Positions 18,390 through 27,243 of a stretch of 64,000 nucleotides of DNA are shown here, piece by piece (within the stretch, counting starts at the first letter, position 1; the number at the start of each line of letters is the position of its first letter). The notes beneath the pieces were generated by a model, which was not told the DNA's origin, ran no database searches, and was given only the letters and a program-made list of their open reading frames with translations. Source of the DNA: Methylobacterium nonmethylotrophicum (lineage in GTDB: Bacteria; Pseudomonadota; Alphaproteobacteria; Rhizobiales; Beijerinckiaceae); NCBI RefSeq assembly GCF_004745635.1, contig NZ_SRLB01000002.1, positions 358,927 through 422,926 on the forward strand, in the 5' to 3' direction. The position numbers were made by a program, and so were the translations under genes.

Positions 18390-19136
18390 ATGACGAAACG
18401 TCTGCTCGCCGCGGCCCTGGTCGCCGGCTTCCTGGCCGCGTGCGTGGCCTCGGCCCTGCAATTCGCCCTTACCTCGCCGCTGATCCTGGCGGCGGAGAAG
18501 TACGAGACGGCGGCCGCTCCCGCACCGGTCCACGCCTTCGCCAACCCGCTGATCGTCCTGGCGCATGCCGGGCACGACCACGGTGCCGACGAGGCGCAGT
18601 GGCAGCCGGCGCCCGGCCTGCCGCGCCTCGCCTTCACGGCGCTCGCCACCCTGGTGAGCGGCGTCGGCTACGCGCTCCTGCTCGGCGCCGTGCTGGTGGC
18701 GGCCGGCCGCACCGTGACGCCGTCCGAGGCGCTGACATTCGGCATCGGCGGCTTCCTCTCCGCCAGTCTCGCCCCGGCGATCGGGCTGCCGCCGGAACTG
18801 CCCGGCATGGCCGCCGCGGCTCTCGAAGCGCGCCAGCTCTGGTGGGTGGCGACCGCGCTGGCTACCGCCGCCGGCCTCTACCTGGTGGCGATCCGCCGCG
18901 GGCCGGCCGCGGTGGCGCTCGGCCTCGCCCTCATCGTCGCCCCGCACGTCTGGGGCGCGCCGCACGGGCCGGAAGAAATCTCCGCCATGCCGCCCGTCTT
19001 CGCGGCGCAGTTCACCGCCCGCTCGCTGGCGATCGCCTTCGCGTTCTGGGCGGTGCTCGGCCTCGCCTTCGGCTGGGCCTGGGGGGCGGTCGAAGGACGT
19101 CAGGGCGTGGCACGCCAGACAGGGGTGACCGCGTGA
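18390..19136 (+). CDS. cbtA: cobalt transporter subunit CbtA
   Basis: Predicted cobalt permease of 248 residues with about five membrane segments. The first hydrophobic segment is at residues 5-30, and a periplasmic loop contains AHAGHDHGADEAQW, likely metal-binding. The remaining helices include GVGYALLLGAVLVAAG and AFAFWAVLGLAFGWAWG. It shares the riboswitch-controlled transcript with cbtB, and its stop overlaps the next gene (GTGA). Confidence 0.9.
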   Translation: MTKRLLAAALVAGFLAACVASALQFALTSPLILAAEKYETAAAPAPVHAFANPLIVLAHAGHDHGADEAQWQPAPGLPRLAFTALATLVSGVGYALLLGAVLVAAGRTVTPSEALTFGIGGFLSASLAPAIGLPPELPGMAAAALEARQLWWVATALATAAGLYLVAIRRGPAAVALGLALIVAPHVWGAPHGPEEISAMPPVFAAQFTARSLAIAFAFWAVLGLAFGWAWGAVEGRQGVARQTGVTA

Positions 19137-19510
19137 GCGAGCCCGTCATCCTCTACGTCTGCACCACCTGCCGCGACGCCGCCGATTCAGGCGACGGCCC
19201 CCGCGCCGGGGCCCGCCTGCACGAGGCGCTGACGGCGGCCCTCGCAGAGCGGCCCGGGGCGAATGTCCGGATCGAGCCGGTGGAATGCCTCTCGGTCTGC
19301 AAGCGGCCCTGCACCGTCGCGGTCGCGAGCCCGGGCCGCTGGACCTACGTCTACGGCGACCTCGATCCGGCCGCCTCCGCCGCAATCATCCTCGACGGCA
19401 TCGGCCTCTATGCCGGAACCCCCGACGGGATCGTGCCCTGGCGCGAGCGCCCGCAGGAATTCCGCAAAGGGGTCGTCGCCCGCCTCCCTCCCGCGCCGGC
19501 TGCCTCATGA
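19133..19510 (+). CDS. DUF1636 family metal-binding protein
   Basis: Protein of 125 residues starting at a GTG coupled to cbtA. It has a thioredoxin-like ferredoxin pattern: CTTCRDAAD near the N-terminus and CLSVCKRPCTVA at about 60-70, enough cysteines for a 2Fe-2S cluster or a metal site. DUF1636 genes are commonly found among cobalamin genes. The function is unknown; a cobalt-handling or redox role is inferred from position only. The stop overlaps cobW. Confidence 0.85.
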   Translation: MSEPVILYVCTTCRDAADSGDGPRAGARLHEALTAALAERPGANVRIEPVECLSVCKRPCTVAVASPGRWTYVYGDLDPAASAAIILDGIGLYAGTPDGIVPWRERPQEFRKGVVARLPPAPAAS

Positions 19511-20541
19511 CCATCCTGAACAAGATCCCGTGCACCATCGTCACCGGCTTCCTCGGCGCCGGCAAGACGACGCTGGTGCGCCACGCCGTCGAGCACAATG
19601 ACGGGCGGCGGCTGGCGATCATCGTCAACGAGTTCGGCGATGTCGGCTTCGACGGCAGCCTGCTCGCCGAGTGCGGCATCCCGGGCTGCGACGCCGACGC
19701 GGTGGTCGAGCTCCCGAACGGCTGCATCTGCTGCACCGTCGCCGACGACTTCGTGCCGGCGCTGAACAAGCTCCTCGACCGGCCCGAGCCGCCCGAGCAC
19801 ATCCTGATCGAGACCTCCGGCCTCGCCCTGCCGAAGCCCCTGGTCCAGGCCTTCAACTGGCCGGCGATCCGCTCCCGGGTCACCGTCGACGGCGTGGTGG
19901 CGGTGGTCGACGGCCCGGCGGTGGCCTCGGGCGCCTTCGCGGACGATCCGGAGGCGCTGGCGGCGCAGCGCGCGGCGGATGCCAGCGTCGAGCACGAGAA
20001 CCCGCTGGAAGAGGTGTTCGAGGACCAGCTCCTCTGCGCCGACCTCGTGGTGATGAACAAGTCCGACCTCCTCGACGAGGGCGAGCGGGCCCGGGTCCGC
20101 GCCGAGGTCGAGGCGCACCTGCCGCGGGCCGTCAAGCTCGTCGAGACGGCCCACGGCGCCCTCGATCCGCGGGTGCTGCTCGGGATCAACGCGGCGGCCG
20201 AGAGCGACCTCGCCGCCCGTCCCTCGCACCACGAGACGGAAGAGGACCACGACCACGACGACTTCGAGAGCGTGGCGCTCCCGGTGCGGGCCGCGGGCTC
20301 GCCCGAGGACCTGGCCGGCCGGGTGGCGAAAGCCGCCGAGGTGGCAGGCGTCCTGCGGATCAAGGGCTTCTGCGCCGTCGCCGACAAGCCGATGCGCCTC
20401 GTGGTCCAGGGCGTCGGCCGCCGCATCGCGCACCACTACGACCGGCCCTGGCGCCCGGGCGAGCACAAGGACGGGACGCTGGTGGTGATCGGGCTGACCG
20501 GCTTCGACAAGGAGGCGGTGGCGGCGGCGTTGAAGGGCTAG
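19507..20541 (+). CDS. cobW: CobW GTP-binding cobalt chaperone
   Basis: G3E-family GTPase of 344 residues thought to deliver cobalt to the CobNST chelatase. The P-loop is TGFLGAGKTTLVRH, the metal-binding GCICC motif sits at about residues 74-78, NKSD is the G4 motif, and a His/Asp-rich segment (HHETEEDHDHDDFE) links to the C-terminal CobW domain. The ATG overlaps the preceding stop. It is the last gene of the riboswitch operon before the repeat element. Confidence 0.95.
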   Translation: MTILNKIPCTIVTGFLGAGKTTLVRHAVEHNDGRRLAIIVNEFGDVGFDGSLLAECGIPGCDADAVVELPNGCICCTVADDFVPALNKLLDRPEPPEHILIETSGLALPKPLVQAFNWPAIRSRVTVDGVVAVVDGPAVASGAFADDPEALAAQRAADASVEHENPLEEVFEDQLLCADLVVMNKSDLLDEGERARVRAEVEAHLPRAVKLVETAHGALDPRVLLGINAAAESDLAARPSHHETEEDHDHDDFESVALPVRAAGSPEDLAGRVAKAAEVAGVLRIKGFCAVADKPMRLVVQGVGRRIAHHYDRPWRPGEHKDGTLVVIGLTGFDKEAVAAALKG

Positions 20542-20590
20542 AGCCGGGTCTACATCAAAGCGGACTACACCGAGAGACGCGCGCATTCCT

Positions 20591-20780
20591 CCTCTCCCCG
20601 CGGGCGGGGAGAGGGCTGTGTTCCCGTCTAGGGAACACAGCGAGGCGGCAGCCGAGGGTGAGGGGGTGCCTCCGGATGAGGCTCCTCCGGCACTTCCCCC
20701 TCACCCTCGCTCCGGCTGTGCCTCCGCTTGCTGTGTCTCCTGAACGGAGACACAGCCCTCTCCCCGCCCGCGGGGAGAGG
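20591..20780. repeat. ~190-bp nested inverted-repeat (MITE/REP-like) element, copy 1
   Basis: The element has perfect 24-bp terminal inverted repeats, themselves hairpin-forming (core CTCTCCCCGC / GCGGGGAGAG), at 20591-20614 and 20757-20780. Inside are a GCTGTGTTCCC...GGGAACACAGC hairpin and an inner inverted pair GAGGGTGAGGGGGTG / CCCCCTCACCCTC. It has no coding capacity and fills the gap between cobW and the Uma2 fragment. A second copy lies in cobG. Confidence 0.88.
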
Positions 20781-20883
20781 AGAGACACGTGCTTCGTCTT
20801 GGAACGTGGCCTGTAAACGCCGTATCGTTCTCGCCACGTCGTTCGAGAACCAGAGAAACACCCGAGCCCCGGGAGGGCATCGC

Positions 20884-21000
20884 ATGTCGGAGCCCGCGCG
20901 GCGGCGCTGGAGCGTGCAGGAGTTCTTCGCCTGGCAGGAGCGCCAGGACGAGCGCTACGAGCTGGTCGGCGGCGTGCCGATCCGGATGAGGCTGATCTAG
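20884..21000 (+). pseudogene. Uma2-type endonuclease N-terminal fragment
   Basis: A 38-codon frame, MSEPARRRWSVQEFFAWQER, continuing QDERYELVGGVPIRM, matches the N-terminus of Uma2/DUF820 family proteins, then stops. The catalytic PD-(D/E)XK core is absent, so this is a remnant. It is wedged between the repeat element and cobN, within the cobalamin operon. Confidence 0.7.
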
Positions 21001-21009
21001 GACCCGCCG

Positions 21010-24000
21010 ATGCACCTCCTGCGCATCGATACGGTCTCCCTCGACGAGGGCGAGGCGGCGGTCGATCTGGGCCAGGCGCCCGGCGACGTCGTGGCTCTGT
21101 CCTTCACCGATTCCGACCTCGCCGGCCTTGGCCAGGCCTACGCCGCCCTGCCGGGCGACCGGCCGAGCCTGCGCCTCGCCAAGCTGGCGCAGCTGCGCCA
21201 CCCGCTCTCCGTCGACCTTTACGCCGATGCGGTGATCGCCCGCGCCCGCTTCGTGCTGGTGCGCTGCCTCGGCGGGCTCGATTACTGGCGCTACGGCATC
21301 GAGCGCGTCGCCGAGACCTGCCGGGCGCATGGCATTCCGCTCGCGGTGCTGCCGGGGGACGACCGTCCGGATCCGCGCCTCGACGCCGTCTCGACGGTGG
21401 CGCCGGATCTCCGAGACACCCTCGACGCCTATTTCCGCGCCGGCGGGGCCGAGAACCTGCGACGGCTGCTCACCCGCATCGCCGCCGAGCTCGGCCGGCC
21501 GGTCGCGGCGGAGCCGCCCCGCGCCCTGCCGCGCGGCTTCGTCTGGTGCCCCGGCTGCGGCGCCCGCGACGGGTCGGGCGCCGCCGCGCCCCTGCCCCGC
21601 GCCCTGGTCCTCGTCTACCGCTCGGCGATCCTCGGCGGCGACACCGCGCCCGCTACCGCCCTGGCGGCAGCCCTGTGGGAGCGAGGGCTCAGCCCCACCA
21701 TCGTCGCCGTCGCGAGCCTGAAGGACCCGGAGGCCGTGGCCGTCGTGCGCGAGGCGATCATGGCCCAGCGCCCCGCCGTGATCGTCGCCGCCACCGCCTT
21801 CTCGGCCCGGGACGATGCCGGCTTCGTCCTCGACGCGGCCGCGTGCCCGGTGATCCAGGCCTTCACGGTCGGCTCGGGCCGGGAGGCCTGGGCGGCCTCC
21901 GACCGGGGCCTGAACGCCGCCGACCTCGCGATGCAGGTGGCGCTGCCGGAATTCGACGGGCGGCTCGCCGGCTTCCCCATCTCCCACAAGGAGGAGGCGC
22001 GGGAGGTCGAGGGGTTCCGCGAGCGCCGGGCGGTGCCGGACTTCGCCGGGATCGCCGCGACCGCCGACCGGGCGGCCGCCTGGGCCCGCCTCGCCGCGAT
22101 GCCCCGCAGCGAGCGCCGCCTCGCCCTCGTCCTGTCGGACTACCCGGCCCGGGGCGGGCGGGCCGGCTTCGCGGTCGGGCTCGACACGCCGGCGAGCGCC
22201 AGGGCGATCCTCGACCTGCTGGCCGCCGAGGGCTACGCGGTCGCGGACGTCCCGGAGCCGGACGCCCTCATGCGCCGGCTCACCGAGGACGCGCCGACGC
22301 TCGCCGTGCCGCTCTCGGCTTACGAGGCCTGGCGCATCCGCCTGCCGGCTGAGGCCCGCGCGGCGCTGGCCGTTGAATGGGGCGCGCCCGCCGACGACCC
22401 GGCCTGCCGGGACGGCGCCTTCCGGTTCCGGGCGGTGCGGGCGGGTCGCGTGCTGGTGGCGCTCCAGCCCGACCGCGGCCAAAGGGGCGATCGCAAGGCC
22501 GGCTACCACGACCCCGACGCGGTGCCGTGCCACGCCTACCTCGCCTTCCACCTGGCGCTGCGCGAATCGTGCGACGCGCTGATCCATCTCGGCACCCACG
22601 GCACCACCGAGTGGCTGCCCGGCAAGGCGGTGGCGCTCTCGCCCTCCTGCTGGCCGGCGCTGGCCGTCGGGGCGTTGCCGGTGATCTACCCCTTCATCGT
22701 CGACGATCCCGGCGAGGCGGCGCCGGCCAAGCGCCGGATCGGCGCCGTCACGATCGGTCATCTGCCGCCGGAGACCGCCGCGGCAGGGCTCGACCCGGAG
22801 GCCGCCACCCTGCGCGAGCTGGTCGAGGAATACTCCGCCGCCGCCGTGCTCGATCCGCGCCGGGCGACCCTCATCGCCCGCGGGATCCTGGAGCGGGCCG
22901 GGGATGCGGGGCTGCTCGCCGCCGCCGGGATCGACCGCGCCACGGCGATGCCGGACGCCCTCGCCGCCCTCGACGCGCATCTGTGCGACCTCGCCGAAGT
23001 GACCACGCGCGACGGTCTGCACGTCTTCGGGCAAGCGCCGGACGTTCATGCCGAATGCGGCCCCGCCGAGCGGGCGGGCCTGCTCGCGGCCCTCGACGGC
23101 GGCTTCGTGCCACCGGGCCCTGCCGGCTCGCCCGCCCGCGGCCGGACCGACGTGCTGCCGACGGGCCGCAACCTCGCCACCCTCGATCCCCGCGCCCTGC
23201 CGACCCGTGCCGCCGCGATGCTCGGCGAGAAGGCCGCGGCCGAGGTGGTGCGCCGCTATCTGCAGGACGAGGGCGAGTACCCGGCCCGCCTCGTCATGGA
23301 CCTGTGGGCCTCGCCCACCCTGCGCACCGGCGGCGAGGACGTGGCCCAGGCCCTCGCGCTCATGGGCGTGCGCCCGGTCTGGGACCATGCCTCGACCCGG
23401 GTGACCGGATTCGAGGTGCTGCCGCTCGCCCTCCTCGACCGGCCGCGGATCGACGTGACGGTGCGGGTCTCCGGGGCCTTCCGCGATACGTTCCCGGACA
23501 CGCTGGCCCTCCTCGACCGGGCCGCCCGGGCGGTCGCCGCCCGCGAGGAGGACGATGCCGACAACCCGCTGGCCGCCGCCCGCCGCCGGGGCGAGGCGCC
23601 GGGGCGGGTGTTCGGAGCCGCCCCCGGCCGCTACGGCGCCGGCACGGCCGCGCTCGCCCTCGACGGCGACTGGACCGGGCGGGACGATCTCGCCCGGGCC
23701 TATCTCGACGCCACCGCCGCGGCCACGGGCCCGTCGCACGCCGCGGGCGCCCCGGACGCCGACTTCGCCGCCCGGGTCGCGGCGGCGGATGCCTATCTCC
23801 ACGCCTTCGACGTCGCCGAGCGCGACCTCCTCGACGGCGACGCGGGCGCCGACGCGATGGGAGGATTCGCTGCGGCCGCCGCCTCCCTCGGCGCGGCGCC
23901 GGTCCTCTACAGCCTCGACACCAGCCGCCCCGAGGCGCCCCGGGCCCGCACCGCCCGCGAGGACGTCACCCGGCTGGTGCGCGGCCGCCTCGCCCATCCG

Positions 24001-24294
24001 CGCTGGATCGCCGCGCAGCTGCGCCACGGCTGGCGTGGTGTCCAGGAGCTGGCGCAGGGGCTGGATGCCGTCTTCGTCATGGCCGCTGCCACCGACGCGG
24101 TGGCGGATGCCGACCTCGACCGGCTCTACGACGCCTATCTGGGCGACCCCGCGACGCTCGCGGCGATCGAGGCGGCCAATCCCGGCGTCGCCCAGGCGCT
24201 CCGCGACCGCTTCGCCGACATGCGCCGGCGCGGCCTCTGGCGCAGCCGGCGCAATTCCCTCGCGGCCCTCGAGCCGCGCGAGGCCGCCGAATGA
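21010..24294 (+). CDS. cobN: cobaltochelatase subunit CobN
   Basis: Large ATP-dependent chelatase subunit of 1094 residues that inserts cobalt into hydrogenobyrinic acid a,c-diamide together with CobS and CobT (not in this window). The N-terminus MHLLRIDTVSLDEG is typical, and the conserved HLGTHGTTEWLPGKAVALSP lies near residue 530. It is slightly shorter than the Pseudomonas denitrificans protein but looks full length. The ATG follows TAGGACC. The stop overlaps cobG (ATGA). Confidence 0.96.
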   Translation: MHLLRIDTVSLDEGEAAVDLGQAPGDVVALSFTDSDLAGLGQAYAALPGDRPSLRLAKLAQLRHPLSVDLYADAVIARARFVLVRCLGGLDYWRYGIERVAETCRAHGIPLAVLPGDDRPDPRLDAVSTVAPDLRDTLDAYFRAGGAENLRRLLTRIAAELGRPVAAEPPRALPRGFVWCPGCGARDGSGAAAPLPRALVLVYRSAILGGDTAPATALAAALWERGLSPTIVAVASLKDPEAVAVVREAIMAQRPAVIVAATAFSARDDAGFVLDAAACPVIQAFTVGSGREAWAASDRGLNAADLAMQVALPEFDGRLAGFPISHKEEAREVEGFRERRAVPDFAGIAATADRAAAWARLAAMPRSERRLALVLSDYPARGGRAGFAVGLDTPASARAILDLLAAEGYAVADVPEPDALMRRLTEDAPTLAVPLSAYEAWRIRLPAEARAALAVEWGAPADDPACRDGAFRFRAVRAGRVLVALQPDRGQRGDRKAGYHDPDAVPCHAYLAFHLALRESCDALIHLGTHGTTEWLPGKAVALSPSCWPALAVGALPVIYPFIVDDPGEAAPAKRRIGAVTIGHLPPETAAAGLDPEAATLRELVEEYSAAAVLDPRRATLIARGILERAGDAGLLAAAGIDRATAMPDALAALDAHLCDLAEVTTRDGLHVFGQAPDVHAECGPAERAGLLAALDGGFVPPGPAGSPARGRTDVLPTGRNLATLDPRALPTRAAAMLGEKAAAEVVRRYLQDEGEYPARLVMDLWASPTLRTGGEDVAQALALMGVRPVWDHASTRVTGFEVLPLALLDRPRIDVTVRVSGAFRDTFPDTLALLDRAARAVAAREEDDADNPLAAARRRGEAPGRVFGAAPGRYGAGTAALALDGDWTGRDDLARAYLDATAAATGPSHAAGAPDADFAARVAAADAYLHAFDVAERDLLDGDAGADAMGGFAAAAASLGAAPVLYSLDTSRPEAPRARTAREDVTRLVRGRLAHPRWIAAQLRHGWRGVQELAQGLDAVFVMAAATDAVADADLDRLYDAYLGDPATLAAIEAANPGVAQALRDRFADMRRRGLWRSRRNSLAALEPREAAE

Positions 24295-25823
24295 GCGCCG
24301 TCCCGGTGAAGCCGGCACCCCGGCGCGGCTGGTGCCCAGGCCTCGCCCGTCCGATGCCGACCGGCGACGGAATGCTGGTGCGCCTCCACCCGGTCGCCGG
24401 GCGCCTCTCCGCAGCCCAGGCCCGGGCGGCGGCGCGGGCGGCGCGGGAGGGCGGCAACGGCCTCCTCGACGTGACGGCCCGCGGCAACCTGCAGATCCGC
24501 GGGGTGACGGCGGAGAGCCACGCCCACGTCGTCGCGATCCTGGGCGAAGCGGGGCTCGGCGACGTGCGCCACGACGGCGGGCCGCAGCGCCTGACGCTCA
24601 GCGCACCGTTCGCCGGGGCGGCCTGCCTCGCGGTCGTGGCGGCTTTGGAGGCGATCGGGCGGGAGGTGCCAGGCCTGCCGGCCAAGACGCTGGTGGCGGT
24701 GGAAGATGAGGCGGGCGGGCTCGGGCCGGTCGAGGCGGATCTGTGGGTGCGGGTGACGACTACGCCGCATGGACGATGTCTGCCGGATGGAACGCCGGAT
24801 TTCCCCTCTCCCCGCGGGCGGGGAGAGGCCTTCGCCCCCTTCTGGGGCGAAGGAAGCGCGAAGCGCGAGGGTGAGGGGGTGTCCACGGATGTGGCTCTTC
24901 CGGCACCTCCCCCTCACCCTCGCGGCGAACCTGCGGTTCGCGGCTCGCTGCGTTCCCTGAACGGGAACACAGCCCTCTCCCCGCCCGCGGGGAGAGGGGA
25001 CATGCGCTCGGCTCAACGTAGCAATCTGCGTGCGGATGCGCCGGGGACGCGGGCGACCGTGCTCCAACTCGCCGTCGCAACCCCCGACGGCCCGACCTGG
25101 CTCGCGCCCCTGCCCGCCTCCACCGGCCTCGCCACCGTGCGCACCCTCCTGCTAGGCCTCGCCACCTCCGGCGCCCGCCGCATGCGCGCGCTCCCCGTGC
25201 CGCAGCGCGACGCTCTCCTCTCCGGCCTCGCGCCGGGCGAGCCTGCCCCGGCCACCACCACGCATCCCCCCGGCCGGCACGCCCGCGCCCTCCTCGCCGA
25301 GCTCCCCTTCGGCCGCTGCGACGCCGCTCTCCTCGACCGCCTCGCCGGCTGGAGCGAGTCCCACGGCGACGGCCACCTCGCTCTCACGCCGAGCCGCGGC
25401 GTTGCCCTCATCGCCCGCGACGAGGCCGCCGCCGAGGCGCAGCGGGGCGCGGCCGGGGCCGCCGGCCTGATCGTCGATCCGGCCGACCCGCGCCGGGCGG
25501 TGGCCGCCTGCCCGGGGGCGCCGGCCTGCGCCTCCGGCGGCACGCCGGCGCAGGGCGACGCCCCCCGCCTCGCCGCCGCCTTCGCGCATCTGGCGCGGCT
25601 CGGCGCCACCGCCCACGTCTCCGGCTGCCCGAAGGGCTGCGCCCATCCCGGGCCCGCCACCCTGACGCTGGTCGGCCGGCCGGATGGTCGCTACGGGGTG
25701 GTGCCGGAGGGCCACGCCGGGACCGAGACCGATCTGACCCTCACTTTCGATGCCGTGCTGGAGCGGCTAGAGAGCGTCCGAGACCATTCCGGCCTGAGAG
25801 ACGCATTCCGGGAGCCTGCATGA
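24291..25823 (+). CDS. cobG: precorrin-3B synthase with an in-frame palindromic element
   Basis: Oxygen-dependent monooxygenase that converts precorrin-3A to precorrin-3B, related to sulfite/nitrite reductases. The reading is 510 residues. The N-terminal half has RGWCPGLARPMPTGDGMLVR and ARGNLQIRG; the C-terminal half carries the 4Fe-4S ligands in ACPGAPACASGG (near 406) and GCPKGCAHPG (near 445). Residues about 171-236 (PSPRGRGEAF to PAGRGDM) are encoded by a roughly 197-bp inverted-repeat element and have no family character, so the protein is longer than usual. The frame stays open across it, placed in the linker between the two halves. The enzyme may still work, but this is unproven. The stop overlaps cobH. 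Confidence 0.9.
   Translation: MSAVPVKPAPRRGWCPGLARPMPTGDGMLVRLHPVAGRLSAAQARAAARAAREGGNGLLDVTARGNLQIRGVTAESHAHVVAILGEAGLGDVRHDGGPQRLTLSAPFAGAACLAVVAALEAIGREVPGLPAKTLVAVEDEAGGLGPVEADLWVRVTTTPHGRCLPDGTPDFPSPRGRGEAFAPFWGEGSAKREGEGVSTDVALPAPPPHPRGEPAVRGSLRSLNGNTALSPPAGRGDMRSAQRSNLRADAPGTRATVLQLAVATPDGPTWLAPLPASTGLATVRTLLLGLATSGARRMRALPVPQRDALLSGLAPGEPAPATTTHPPGRHARALLAELPFGRCDAALLDRLAGWSESHGDGHLALTPSRGVALIARDEAAAEAQRGAAGAAGLIVDPADPRRAVAACPGAPACASGGTPAQGDAPRLAAAFAHLARLGATAHVSGCPKGCAHPGPATLTLVGRPDGRYGVVPEGHAGTETDLTLTFDAVLERLESVRDHSGLRDAFREPA
24803..24999. repeat. nested inverted-repeat element inside cobG, copy 2
   Basis: Perfect 26-bp terminal inverted repeats at 24803-24828 and 24974-24999 have the same core as the element at 20591-20780, with the same inner GAGGGTGAGGGGGTG / CCCCCTCACCCTC pair. 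The middle modules differ between copies. The element lies entirely within the cobG frame and is translated without a stop. The arrangement is like a Rickettsia palindromic element; relationship to that family is not implied. Confidence 0.88.
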
Positions 25824-26452
25824 ACCCGCGCCTCGACTACATCCGCGACGGCGCCGCCATCTATGCGCGCTCCTTCGCGATGATCCGCGCCGAATCCGAC
25901 CTGTCGCGCTTCCACGGAACCGCGGAGCGGGTGGCGGTGCGGATGATCCACGCCTGCGGGATGACCGACCTGCCCGCCGACATCGACCTGTCGCCGGACT
26001 TCGCGGACGCCGCGGAGGGCGCGCTGCGCCGCGGTGCCCCGATCCTGTGCGACGCCAGGATGGTCGCCGACGGCGTCACCCGCGCACGCCTGCCGGCGGG
26101 CAACGACGTGATCTGCACCCTCTCCGACCCGCGCGTGCCGGACCTCGCGAAAACCCTCGACACGACCCGTACCGCCGCCGCGATGGAATTGTGGCGCGAC
26201 CGGCTCGCCGGCGCGGTCGTGGCGGTCGGCAACGCGCCCACCGCCCTGTTCCGCCTGCTCGAGATGCTGGACGAGGGCGTGGCGCGGCCGGCGGCCGTGA
26301 TCGGCGTGCCGGTCGGCTTCGTGGGTGCGGCCGAGTCGAAGGACGCGCTGGCACAGGACGGCCGGGTGCCGTTCCTGGTGGTGCGCGGCCGGCGCGGCGG
26401 CAGCGCCATGGCGGCGGCGGCCGTCAACGCGCTGGCCAGCGAGGCCGAGTGA
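25820..26452 (+). CDS. cobH: precorrin-8X methylmutase
   Basis: Moves the C-11 methyl group to C-12, giving hydrogenobyrinic acid; 210 residues. The catalytic histidine sits in RMIHACGMTD, and CDARMVADGV, VAVGNAPTALFRLLEM and GVPVGFVGAAESKDAL are conserved family blocks. The ATG overlaps the cobG stop, and the stop (TGATG) interlocks with cobI. Confidence 0.97.
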   Translation: MNPRLDYIRDGAAIYARSFAMIRAESDLSRFHGTAERVAVRMIHACGMTDLPADIDLSPDFADAAEGALRRGAPILCDARMVADGVTRARLPAGNDVICTLSDPRVPDLAKTLDTTRTAAAMELWRDRLAGAVVAVGNAPTALFRLLEMLDEGVARPAAVIGVPVGFVGAAESKDALAQDGRVPFLVVRGRRGGSAMAAAAVNALASEAE

Positions 26453-27243
26453 TGCACGGCGCGTCCGACGTCATGACGAGCGACCCGGCCGAGATCCCCG
26501 CCGCCCCGGTGGCGTCCGTCACCGGCACCCTCTACGGCGTCGGGATGGGACCGGGCGATCCGGACTACCTCACCGTGCGGGCGGTGCGGGTGCTGGAGCG
26601 CGCCCACCACCTCGTGCATTTCTGCAAGGCCGGCAAGCGCGGCAACGCCCGCACCATCGCGGATGCGGTCGTGCAGGATCCCGCCCGGGAATGGCCGCTG
26701 CCCTACCCCTACACCACCGAATTGCCGCCGGACGATCCGGCCTACGTGGCGGCGCTCGCCGCCTTCTACGACGATGCGGCGATGCGCCTCGCCGAGGTGC
26801 TGGGGGCGGGCCGCGACGTGGCGATCCTCTCGGAGGGCGATCCGTTCTTCTACGGCTCGTTCATGCATCTGTGGCGGCGCCTGAAGGACCGCTTCCGGGT
26901 CGAGGTGGTGCCGGGCGTCACCGGCATGTCGGGCTGCTGGACAAGGGCCGGCACCCCGATCACCTGGGGCGACGACGTGCTGACCGTGCTGCCCGCCACC
27001 CTGCCGCGGGCGACGCTGGTCGCGCGCCTCAGCGCGACCGACGCCGCGGTGGTGATGAAGCTCGGCCGCCACCTGCCGAAGGTGCGCGCGGCGCTGACAG
27101 AGGCCGGGCTGATCGCCCGCGCGGTCTATGTCGAGCGCGGCACGATGGCGGGCGAGTGCGTGGTGCCGCTCAGCCAGAAGCCGGACGACCGCGCGCCCTA
27201 CTTCTCGATGGTGCTGGTGCCGGGCGAGGGCCGCCGGCCGTGA
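26452..27243 (+). CDS. cobI: precorrin-2 C20-methyltransferase
   Basis: SAM-dependent methyltransferase of the corrin ring, 263 residues. The tetrapyrrole methylase N-terminal loop is YGVGMGPGDPDYLTVRAVRVL, ILSEGDPFFYGSFMHL is the central signature, and VVPGVTGMSGCW follows. The first roughly 25 residues (MHGASDVMTSDPAEI...) are a non-conserved lead-in, and an internal ATG could be the true start. It is coupled to cobH by TGATG and to cobJ by GTGA. Confidence 0.96.
   Translation: MHGASDVMTSDPAEIPAAPVASVTGTLYGVGMGPGDPDYLTVRAVRVLERAHHLVHFCKAGKRGNARTIADAVVQDPAREWPLPYPYTTELPPDDPAYVAALAAFYDDAAMRLAEVLGAGRDVAILSEGDPFFYGSFMHLWRRLKDRFRVEVVPGVTGMSGCWTRAGTPITWGDDVLTVLPATLPRATLVARLSATDAAVVMKLGRHLPKVRAALTEAGLIARAVYVERGTMAGECVVPLSQKPDDRAPYFSMVLVPGEGRRP

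Noticed and set aside
20701..24318. A 1205-codon open frame antisense to cobN
   Set aside because: High GC with a strong third-position bias leaves antisense frames open. Its translation is Arg/Gly/His-rich with no domain, and it lies over a convincing CobN.
22377..25823. A 1148-codon frame that joins part of cobN in the wrong frame to cobG
   Set aside because: Only its 3' part (from 24291) is real. The upstream portion is an off-frame Arg/Pro/Gly-rich reading of cobN.
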